NCBI GenBank assembly: GCA_017941355.1
Contig: JAGAWN010000106.1
Coordinates: 1 to 33,377, forward strand
Length of the DNA: 33,377 bases
From: Ruminiclostridium sp.
GTDB lineage: Bacteria > Bacillota > Clostridia > Oscillospirales > Ruminococcaceae
Direction of reading: 5' to 3'
Position numbers and translations under genes: made by a program. Numbering within the stretch: the stretch's first letter is position 1; each line of letters opens with the position of its first letter. Under the pieces are notes generated by a model. The model had not been told where the DNA came from. It saw nothing but the letters and a program-made list of their open reading frames with translations, and ran no database searches. Positions 8,632 through 15,264 of the stretch are shown here, piece after piece.

Positions 8632-8734
8632 AAGGAACCGCTGATTAAATCGCTTTTACCCAAGAATCGACACCGTGAAAGGCGTATAATATCAACATTG
8701 ATATTTCTGATGTCGATTTAATCAGCGGTTCCTT
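8632..8734 (+). repeat. 103-base terminal-inverted-repeat element, copy A (MITE-like)
   Basis: The ends are perfect inverted repeats of 21 bases starting AAGGAACCGCTGATTAAATC, and the flanking TT/AA extends the symmetry. There is no coding capacity. The reverse complement aligns along its full length with 23157-23259 at roughly 89 percent identity. The internal palindrome AATATCAACATTGATATT adds to its ability to fold. It ends 12 bases before the -35 box of the DUF3737 operon promoter. Confidence 0.8.
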
Positions 8735-8746
8735 AAATATAAGCAT

Positions 8747-8775
8747 TTGTAATTTGAGACAGAATGTGGTATAAT
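8747..8775 (+). promoter_or_regulatory. Promoter of the DUF3737 / MalY operon
   Basis: TTGTAA (8747-8752), a 17-base spacer and a perfect TATAAT (8770-8775) place transcription start near 8782, 27 bases before the first candidate start codon. Confidence 0.75.
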
Positions 8776-8808
8776 GGATATAACAAAGAGAAAAAAGGCG
8801 GTTCGTAA

Positions 8809-9006
8809 ATGAACGACAGCATAAGACAAAACCCCATAGATACAGGCTGCGGCAGCGGATCTGTAAACAGGTCTGAGAACTGCGCCTCTGCGATAGGAGT
8901 AAATGCGAAATGCTTCCTGCCGAACACAGACGAGAACCGCCTGACGAGGCACACGCAGAATAGGACAACACCGGTGTTTATGATGAATAAGGAGTGCTTG
9001 AAATGA
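8809..9006 (+). CDS. Possible 65-residue leader ORF overlapping DUF3737 start
   Basis: ATG 8809 is the first start codon after the predicted transcription start, preceded by a weak AAAAGGCGG. The ORF ends with TGA overlapping the next gene's ATG (ATGA at 9003-9006), the usual geometry of translational coupling. The product (Asn, Thr and Arg rich, four Cys, no membrane segment) is not recognised. Its codon use is unremarkable. It could be a real small protein, a leader that only couples translation, or chance. Confidence 0.4.
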   Translation: MNDSIRQNPIDTGCGSGSVNRSENCASAIGVNAKCFLPNTDENRLTRHTQNRTTPVFMMNKECLK

Positions 9007-9857
9007 AAGAGCTGATAACAGGAACATTCACAGGCGAGCGTGCGCTCTTTATGGCGCAGGACAAGCATATAAAGAACAGCGTGTTTGAAGACGGCGAGTC
9101 GCCTTTAAAGCACAGCAGAAACATTGAGATCGAGGGTTCACAGTTCAAATGGAAGTATCCCCTCTGGTACAGCGAGAATGTAAGTGTGAAAAACTGCACG
9201 TTTTTTGAAATGGGACGTGCAGGGATATGGTATTCAAACAATATTTCTGTCAGCGGCTGCGAATACATCGCACCAAAGGGATTCCGCAGATGTGACGGAG
9301 TGACTGTCACCGATGTGAACTTTCCGAATGCCGCCGAGACCCTATGGCAGTGCAGGCGTGTAAAAATGAAAAACGTCACCGCAAAGGGCGATTATCTTGC
9401 TATGAACTGCGAGGATATGGAGATAGACGGCCTTGAACTTGACGGCAATTACAGCTTTGACGGAGCTGAGAATATCCGCATAAGCAACTCAAGGCTTATA
9501 AGCAAGGACGCTTTCTGGAACTCTGAAAACATAACCGCAGAGAACTGCTTTATATCAGGCGAATATCTCGGGTGGAATTCCAAAAACCTTACGCTTATAA
9601 ACTGCACGGTCGAAAGTTTGCAGGGGCTTTGCTTCTGCGAAAATCTGACGCTTATAAACTGCAGGCTCGTGAATACCACCCTTGCTTTTGAATATTCTAC
9701 CGTAAACGCCGATATCATCGGTACGGTGGACAGCGTCAAGAATCCCCTCGGCGGCATCATCAAGTGCGGCGGTATTGATGAACTTATAATGGAGGAAGAT
9801 AAGGTAGATGTGAGCAGGACAGAATTTATCAGAAAAAATATAAGTGAGGCGGTTTGA
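9003..9857 (+). CDS. DUF3737 family right-handed beta-helix protein
   Basis: This 284-residue protein is built of short degenerate repeats of the type S(E)NI.(I/V).(N/G)C, for example RNIEIEGSQF, ENVSVKNCTF and KNLTLINCTV, typical of a parallel right-handed beta helix. The beginning KELITGTFTGERALFMAQ is the recognised DUF3737 signature; the family has no established function. It has no signal peptide, so it is probably cytoplasmic. ATG 9003 is chosen because ATAAGGAG sits eight bases upstream; the GTG at 8994 overlaps that site. It is followed by a one-base gap to the PLP enzyme, which implies one transcript. Confidence 0.88.
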   Translation: MKELITGTFTGERALFMAQDKHIKNSVFEDGESPLKHSRNIEIEGSQFKWKYPLWYSENVSVKNCTFFEMGRAGIWYSNNISVSGCEYIAPKGFRRCDGVTVTDVNFPNAAETLWQCRRVKMKNVTAKGDYLAMNCEDMEIDGLELDGNYSFDGAENIRISNSRLISKDAFWNSENITAENCFISGEYLGWNSKNLTLINCTVESLQGLCFCENLTLINCRLVNTTLAFEYSTVNADIIGTVDSVKNPLGGIIKCGGIDELIMEEDKVDVSRTEFIRKNISEAV

Positions 9858-9858
9858 T

Positions 9859-11013
9859 ATGAAATATGATTTTGACAAAATGATCGACAGAACAGGTACG
9901 AACTCCTACAAATGGGACATTGCTGAAGGTGAGCTGCCGATGTGGGTGGCGGATATGGATTTCCGTACCGCTCCCGAGGTGACCGAAGCGATCGTCAAGC
10001 GAGCCGGACATGGAGTTTTCGGGTATTCAACCGTTCCCGATGAGTGGTACGGAGCATACATTAACTGGTGGAAAAACAGGCATGATGTTGAATTTAAAAA
10101 GAGTGAGCTTATCTTCAGTACGGGAGTTATCCCCATAATTTCAAGCTGTGTGCGAAAGCTGACGACTCCTGCCGAGAATGTGCTTATAATGACACCGGTG
10201 TACAATGTTTTCTACAACTGCATCAGAAACAACGGCAGAAATGTGCAGGAGTTTCCTCTTGATTACGGGAACGGCAGGTACAGCATTGATTTTGACAGGC
10301 TCGAAAAGGCATTGTCCGAACCTCAGACGACACTTATGCTTCTCTGCAACCCTCATAACCCTATCGGAAGGATATGGGACAGGGAAACACTCGCTAAGAT
10401 CGGCAAACTTGCCTGCGATAACGGTGTAACGGTCATAGCGGACGAGATACACTGCGATATCACCGATCCGGGCTGTGAGTATGTTCCGTTTGCATCGGTT
10501 TCGGAAAAGTGCAGGAATAACTGTGTGGTCTGCATATCTCCGACAAAGACATTCAACCTTGCGGGCTTGCAGACTGCGGCTGCTGCTGTCCCGGACAAAC
10601 GGCTTCGTCACAAGGTATGGCGTGCGCTCAACACCGACGAAGTTGCAGAACCGAATGCCTTTGCGGTGCAGGCGGCTGTTGCCGCATTTGAGCACGGCGG
10701 CGTATGGCTCGACGAATTAAGGCAGTATCTCTATGATAACAAGCAGCTGGTAAAGGAGTTTATTGCAAATAAACTGCCGCGGATAAAACTTGTACCGTCA
10801 GATGCAACTTACCTTCTCTGGCTGGACTGCACCTCGCTGAGTATCACATCAAAGGAACTTGCGGATCATATCCGCAGAAGCACCGGTCTCTATCTTTCAA
10901 GCGGAGATATCTACGGCAGTAAGGAATGTTTTCTGAGAATGAATATCGCCTGCCCGAGAGCTGCGGTGCAGGACGGGCTTGAACGGCTGTTGAAGGCAGT
11001 CGGGGCGTTATAA
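9859..11013 (+). CDS. MalY/PatB family PLP-dependent aminotransferase or cystathionine beta-lyase
   Basis: This 384-residue fold-type I PLP enzyme belongs to the MalY/PatB subgroup, whose characterised members cleave C-S bonds (cystathionine to homocysteine, pyruvate and ammonia) or act as aminotransferases. Seen in sequence: MWVADMDF near the N-terminus, LLCNPHNPIGRIW, ADEIHCDI with the PLP-ring Asp, and SPTKTFNLAGLQ with the Schiff-base Lys230. A C-terminal Arg (FLRMNIACP) fits carboxylate binding. Its length is normal and all key residues are present. Start ATG 9859 follows AGGCGG and lies one base after the DUF3737 stop. It converges with the permease gene at 11104. The exact substrate cannot be read from sequence. 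Confidence 0.92.
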   Translation: MKYDFDKMIDRTGTNSYKWDIAEGELPMWVADMDFRTAPEVTEAIVKRAGHGVFGYSTVPDEWYGAYINWWKNRHDVEFKKSELIFSTGVIPIISSCVRKLTTPAENVLIMTPVYNVFYNCIRNNGRNVQEFPLDYGNGRYSIDFDRLEKALSEPQTTLMLLCNPHNPIGRIWDRETLAKIGKLACDNGVTVIADEIHCDITDPGCEYVPFASVSEKCRNNCVVCISPTKTFNLAGLQTAAAAVPDKRLRHKVWRALNTDEVAEPNAFAVQAAVAAFEHGGVWLDELRQYLYDNKQLVKEFIANKLPRIKLVPSDATYLLWLDCTSLSITSKELADHIRRSTGLYLSSGDIYGSKECFLRMNIACPRAAVQDGLERLLKAVGAL

Positions 11014-11103
11014 TATACAAGGCGGACAAATATAAGGCTCAAAGAAAAATCGGATCGTACCGGAGTTTTCTTGTTGTGCGCGCATACTTGCGGCAAGCTG
11101 TTT

Positions 11104-12021
11104 TTATTCCTTTACCGAACCGGCTACAAGGTTCGAATAAATGAATTTCTGCAAAGTGATGAAGATTATCAGCGACGGGATAATACAGATTATTATACCT
11201 GCGAAGATTATCTCCCACTTTGCGCCGTACGGACCGATAAATCTGTAAAGTGCAGTCGATACAACGCCCAGCTCCTTTGAGGGCATATACAGATTTGCGG
11301 TGTAGAAGTCGTTGTAGATGCCCACAAACTTTATGACAAGCACAGTCGCAACAGCCGGACGCAGCATCGGGAGAATGATGCTCCAATAGATACGGAAGTA
11401 GCTTGCGCCGTCAAGGAACGCACTCTCATCGAGAGAACGGGATATGTTGTTGAGGAACTGAATGAAAATATAGATAGAAACTATGTCGGTTCCGATGTAG
11501 AGTATGCAGGGCGCCCATATTGAGTTGTAAAGACCGAGTGAATTGATGACCTGAAAGACCGTTACCTGCATGGATATGTTCGGGAGAAGCGCCGCTACGA
11601 GGAATACCGCTTTGACGGCGCGGGTGAACAGCGAGTTGAAGCGCTGCAGCACGAACGCGGTCATGGTTCCGGTGATTATCGTCCCGGCACAGGATATCAA
11701 AAGTATTATCGCTGTGTTCAGAAGCCCGTGCATTACATCTCCGTCAACGAACGCAGTCGCAAAGTTGCCGAACTGGGGAACGGACGGGAGCGCGAAAACA
11801 TTCGTTGTAATATATTCGTCGTGTGTCTTGAACGAGCCGATCAATACCACCAGCAGCGGCAGTATTACCAGCAGGCAGGCTCCTATGAGTATGACATATT
11901 TCGCTATGCCGAACAGAACCCTGACAGCTTTTGGCGTTTCCCTGAATTTATAGGATTCTTTTCTTTTGCGGTATTCTTCGAGTTCATTTGTTTCAGCGGC
12001 ATGAACTGTGTTTTCTTCCAT
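11104..12021 (-). CDS. Carbohydrate ABC transporter permease, MalG type
   Basis: This 305-residue inner-membrane subunit of a CUT1-type sugar importer has six predicted membrane segments beginning at KYVILIGACLLVILPLLVVL and the cytoplasmic EAA loop (ESAFLDGASYFRIYWSII, followed by LP) that docks the ATPase. ATG 12021-12019 is preceded by AAGGAGG and lies one base after the TGA of the partner permease. The N-terminal 35 residues are hydrophilic and charged. It is the last gene of the operon: binding protein, permease, permease. No ATPase is encoded here, so a shared MsmK/UgpC-type ATPase elsewhere is the likely partner, which is common in Clostridia. Confidence 0.93.
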   Translation of the reverse strand: MEENTVHAAETNELEEYRKRKESYKFRETPKAVRVLFGIAKYVILIGACLLVILPLLVVLIGSFKTHDEYITTNVFALPSVPQFGNFATAFVDGDVMHGLLNTAIILLISCAGTIITGTMTAFVLQRFNSLFTRAVKAVFLVAALLPNISMQVTVFQVINSLGLYNSIWAPCILYIGTDIVSIYIFIQFLNNISRSLDESAFLDGASYFRIYWSIILPMLRPAVATVLVIKFVGIYNDFYTANLYMPSKELGVVSTALYRFIGPYGAKWEIIFAGIIICIIPSLIIFITLQKFIYSNLVAGSVKE

Positions 12022-12022
12022 A

Positions 12023-12949
12023 TCACTTATCCTCCTTAAAGAACGCTTTTTGGATCCCGGTGACGACAAGTATTATCGCAAGCAGCACCACCGCCATTGC
12101 CGACGCAAGCCCGACGTGCTGGTAGGTGAATGCCGTATCTATGGTTTTTATGACAAATGTGCTTGTTCCGACCTTACCGCCGGTGATGATGTAGGGGATC
12201 TCAAATACCGAAACCGCGCCCTTTATAGCAAGAATAAGCTGCAATGCCACTATCGGTCTGATACTCGGGAAGATGATATACCAGAAGCGCTGCCACGCGT
12301 TTGCCCCGTCGAGGTCTGCGGCTTCATAGATGTCGGGGGAAATAGACTGTATCGCGCCTATGTACATGATGATATCAAAGCCGATGTATCGCCATATCGA
12401 CGCAAACACGAGGCACCAGTTGACGATATCGGGGTTGGAAAGCCACTTCACGGGATCCCCGCCGAACATCTGAATGATACTGTTGAGCGTACCTTCTGTA
12501 TTGGTGATGCCGTCGCCTTTCTGGAAGAAGCGGCGGAATATGAGCGAGACCGCAACGCCGTTCATCATGTACGGGAAGAATATGACGCCCTTGAAAAGAT
12601 TCGCAAATCTTATCTTCGAGCATAACAGAACCGCTATGAAAAGTGCAACAGCCTGCTGCGCGAAAGAACCGGCGAGGTAGTAAAGAGAGTTCCGGAAAGT
12701 GGAAAGATAGCTTGTATCTGTGAATATGGTCTTGTAGTTATCCAGCCCGACCCATTCGGGGTTCACACCGAACTGATCGCGATCCTGAAAGCTGAATATG
12801 AACATATTTGCCGCGGGGATTATCGTGAAGAGTATCATCAGTATGATCGGGATAAGCAGAAACAGCAGCGTAGTCGTGTATTTCTGCCCGGTGTAGCCGT
12901 GGAGCCAGTCAAAAAAATCTCTTTTTTTAGTCTTTGCGGGTGCAGCCAT
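12023..12949 (-). CDS. Carbohydrate ABC transporter permease, MalF/UgpA type
   Basis: This 308-residue partner permease has about six membrane segments (the first TTLLFLLIPIILMILFTIIP) and an EAA loop (YEAADLDGANAWQRFWYIIF) ending in P. ATG 12949 is preceded by GAAAGGAAAG; an upstream in-frame extension to 13000 has no better site. It lies between the binding-protein gene, with a 248-base spacer containing a long inverted repeat, and the MalG-type permease, with a one-base gap. The substrate is probably an oligosaccharide or sugar phosphate ester by family; it cannot be named from the sequence. Confidence 0.93.
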   Translation of the reverse strand: MAAPAKTKKRDFFDWLHGYTGQKYTTTLLFLLIPIILMILFTIIPAANMFIFSFQDRDQFGVNPEWVGLDNYKTIFTDTSYLSTFRNSLYYLAGSFAQQAVALFIAVLLCSKIRFANLFKGVIFFPYMMNGVAVSLIFRRFFQKGDGITNTEGTLNSIIQMFGGDPVKWLSNPDIVNWCLVFASIWRYIGFDIIMYIGAIQSISPDIYEAADLDGANAWQRFWYIIFPSIRPIVALQLILAIKGAVSVFEIPYIITGGKVGTSTFVIKTIDTAFTYQHVGLASAMAVVLLAIILVVTGIQKAFFKEDK

Positions 12950-12989
12950 AAATATCTTTCCTTTCGTTATCCGGAGGTTCCCTGCGGTT

Positions 12990-13118
12990 GCTGCGGACAT
13001 TCTGAAAAAGCGGACGGAGGAAGATGAATATGTGATAACTTTTAAGCAAAGAGGAACGGTGTATCTCCGGACTCAGAGGTTCCCTATGTTTATCCCGCTT
13101 CTTCAAAATGTCCGCAGC
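12990..13118 (-). promoter_or_regulatory. Long inverted repeat between binding-protein and permease genes
   Basis: Bases 12990-13013 and 13095-13118 are inverted repeats of 24 bases with two differences, both becoming G-U pairs in the minus-strand transcript. The enclosed 81 bases end with AGAGGTTCCC. A second small GC hairpin (CCCGGG twice, 13119-13137) precedes it in the direction of transcription. There is no T-run, so it is more likely an mRNA-stabilising or processing element that raises binding-protein levels over permeases, as intergenic stem-loops do in malE-malF, than a full terminator. Confidence 0.6.
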
Positions 13119-13197
13119 CCCGGGATTTTCGCCCGGGAACTGCAAAATAATACTATGAGAGGAGGTTGTGAAGAAAATCTATGAAAACAGCGTCTTA

Positions 13198-14658
13198 TCA
13201 GCCTGCTTTATATGCCGTATAATCCGCATTTGCGTCTCTTGTCGCAGCCCACTTGCTGTTGCAGTCGGCAAAGATCTGCTCCACTGAGCTGAAATCATTG
13301 CCCGCAAGAGCAGCCTCTGCGATACGGATCTTGAAGTTAGCGGCATCGCCTGCCCAGATACCTACCTGAGAATCGTTGTCTATCTCGTTCCATACGCCTA
13401 CAAGTCCGTCGGGAGCGGTGTCTTCCGTGAAGAGTATGCAGTCTGCGAACGCTTCGAGGTAATCGGGCATATCGCTTCCCTTGAGTGTCGGGATAGCGCC
13501 TTCCTTCTTCGCAAATCCGGAATCCTCAACAAACCATGTTATGTATTTCTTGCCGAGTTCCTTGATCTCATCGGAGCGGTTCTTGTTCACGCCCATAGCA
13601 TAGTCGGAAGCGGACTGAGCGTACTGTTGACCGTTTATAGAGAAAGGAGCGGGCATATAGCCGATATTGTCGGGATTGTCTCCTGCTTCCGCGAACTGAC
13701 CTACTGCCCACGAACCCATTACCATTGTGCCGATAAGTCCGTTGTTTATAGCAGCCTTGCAGCCCTCCCAGTCTGAGGTCATCGGATCTTCCTCGATGAG
13801 GGTGGGGTCTGCGAATACATCGTACATGAGCTTGAACACTTCGTAATAAGCGCCGCCGGGAACGAAAATATCTTCGCCGTTGATGAGAATATCGTTATTG
13901 TAGGAGGACTTGCCGGAAGCCGACATTACGAGCGAGCTCCACTGGCTTAACGTCCAGTCCGCCGCCGCAAAGTTGGTGTAGTAGGGGATAGCGTCTGTGT
14001 TGTCGCGGATCAGTTTAAGGTCTGCGAGGAATTCGTCGGCAGTAACGGGGAGAGTTGTTATGCCCGCGTCAGCCCAGACTTTCTTGTTGTAGCAGATGCC
14101 GCCGCTTACTGAACCGAGGTGGGAGATGCCGTAAACAACGCCGTCGTACATCTTCTGATCTGCCCAGTTATACTTCTCTTTCAGATCGTCGTAGGAACCG
14201 AGAGGCTCAAAGTAATTGGACAGATCGGAGAGCTTTACCGTATCGGGGATCATCAGTACATCGCCGTAATCCGAGGTGCTCATCATTGTCGAAACATCGC
14301 CTGCGTAATCGGTGAAGCCCTGATACTTCACGATGCAGTTGTTTGCGCTCTCAAAAGCCTTTGTCATTTCTTCGAGAGAGCCGTCACCGCCGTTTGCGAG
14401 ACGGTCTGTACGGTGTGTGAGAACTGTAAGCGTGAGCTTGTCGCCGCTGTCTGTACTTTCGGCGGGAGCTGCAGTTGCCGCGGTTGTATCGGCTGCGGCT
14501 GTTTCTCCTCCGGAGGAGGAGCCGCCTTCGCCGGCTACTGCGTTCTGTGCAGGGGCTTCTGTTGATGTTTGTGTGCTTGCTGTACTGCCGCCGCAGCCTG
14601 CTGCCGAAAGAGCGATCGCCGATGTGAGAGCTGCCGATAAGATTTTCTGAAGTTTCAT
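13198..14658 (-). CDS. Extracellular sugar-binding lipoprotein of the ABC importer
   Basis: This 486-residue solute-binding protein (SBP family 1 type) has an N-terminal signal peptide with lipobox LSAAGC and lipidated Cys22, then a Ser/Thr/Ala/Glu-rich linker (about 25-75), then the mature fold starting KLTLTVLTHR with LEEMTKAFE and ending near the C-terminus. GSWAVGQF and MPAPFS motifs match the family. It would capture the sugar at the outer face of the membrane and deliver it to the two permeases downstream. ATG 14658 follows AAAGGAAAAG. The promoter and repeated operator-like boxes are at 14722-14769; the sensor-GGDEF gene is divergent. The ligand is unknown. Confidence 0.93.
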   Translation of the reverse strand: MKLQKILSAALTSAIALSAAGCGGSTASTQTSTEAPAQNAVAGEGGSSSGGETAAADTTAATAAPAESTDSGDKLTLTVLTHRTDRLANGGDGSLEEMTKAFESANNCIVKYQGFTDYAGDVSTMMSTSDYGDVLMIPDTVKLSDLSNYFEPLGSYDDLKEKYNWADQKMYDGVVYGISHLGSVSGGICYNKKVWADAGITTLPVTADEFLADLKLIRDNTDAIPYYTNFAAADWTLSQWSSLVMSASGKSSYNNDILINGEDIFVPGGAYYEVFKLMYDVFADPTLIEEDPMTSDWEGCKAAINNGLIGTMVMGSWAVGQFAEAGDNPDNIGYMPAPFSINGQQYAQSASDYAMGVNKNRSDEIKELGKKYITWFVEDSGFAKKEGAIPTLKGSDMPDYLEAFADCILFTEDTAPDGLVGVWNEIDNDSQVGIWAGDAANFKIRIAEAALAGNDFSSVEQIFADCNSKWAATRDANADYTAYKAG

Positions 14659-14721
14659 ACTGTTCTTTTCCTTTCGCTTTGGATTGTTTGATACTTGATT
14701 TAAGTTACCGACGTTGTATGA

Positions 14722-14769
14722 TTGCTTAAATCTTGCTTAAATTATATCTTTGTTTTTTGCTAAAGTCAA
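14722..14769 (-). promoter_or_regulatory. Promoter of the sugar ABC operon with tandem operator-like repeats
   Basis: On the minus strand TTGACT (14769-14764), a 17-base spacer and TATAAT (14746-14741). Immediately downstream TTTAAGCAA occurs twice with a period of 11 bases, overlapping the -10 box and the start site. A further copy lies at 14884-14893; its 14-base core TTGCTTAAATTATA (plus strand, 14884-14897) is identical to 14733-14746. The arrangement fits binding of a repressor or activator on one face of the DNA. Confidence 0.75.
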
Positions 14770-14872
14770 TATAAAATTCCACCAAAACTCTGTTTCTTTG
14801 AAATGTTTGTACAAAACATTCAATCGCAGCAGCGCTGTTTGTGCAAAAGTGATTTTCAGACCCGGGTTATAA

Positions 14873-14908
14873 CTTAATTTAATTTGCTTAAATTATAATT
14901 AAATTAAG
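14873..14908. promoter_or_regulatory. AT-rich palindrome in the divergent control region
   Basis: CTTAATTTAATT (14873-14884) and AATTAAATTAAG (14897-14908) are perfect 12-base arms around a 12-base centre that contains the third TTGCTTAAAT box. It is a candidate operator serving both divergent genes. The rest of 14770-15101 shows no gene. Confidence 0.55.
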
Positions 14909-15108
14909 CAGCTGTTTTATGGTTGATTTTTGACAAATAATGCTGACTCGAATTGTGATATATGTCCAATCCGTGACTCGTAACAGACAAAAATGTAACC
15001 TCTTTGTGACCGCCTGCCTGAAAAAAACGCCCGGTTCATTTCTCCTGTTCCCTGAATTCAGAACCGCCCGGCAGCGTAACATAAAAATAATAAACAGCAT
15101 TTTGACTA

Positions 15109-15137
15109 TTGAAACAATACAGTTTATATGTTATAAT
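15109..15137 (+). promoter_or_regulatory. Promoter of the sensor-GGDEF gene
   Basis: TTGAAA (15109-15114), a 17-base spacer and a perfect TATAAT (15132-15137). The start site is predicted near 15143, within the first bases of structured element copy 1. Confidence 0.8.
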
Positions 15138-15138
15138 C

Positions 15139-15230
15139 AATGTGTCCTCAATAACTGCCTTTTGGCAGCTATTGAGGACACATTCCTTGATGTCAAGCTC
15201 ATTTCGTCTTTCGGACTGACGGCAGACATG
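15139..15230 (+). repeat. Structured multi-hairpin element, copy 1 (minimal form, in 5' UTR)
   Basis: Domain 1 is one long hairpin: TGTGTCCTCAATA pairs with TATTGAGGACACA around CTGCC-TTTT-GGCAG. The spacer TTCCTTGATGTCAAGCTCAT, identical in copies 2, 3 and 4, follows, then GTCTTTCGGAC with a UUCG loop, and the closing GACAT (15225-15229) can pair with ATGTC (15190-15194). It is the shortest copy, lacking the side hairpins of copies 2-4. The GGAGG of the downstream gene begins 22 bases after it. Confidence 0.75.
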
Positions 15231-15264
15231 GATAATTCAGCAAATCATTATCTGGAGGCTCTCA

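Noticed and set aside
8733-9068. Minus-strand open frame of 111 codons
   Set aside because: It covers the promoter and start of the DUF3737 operon in antisense; no motifs and no ribosome binding site.
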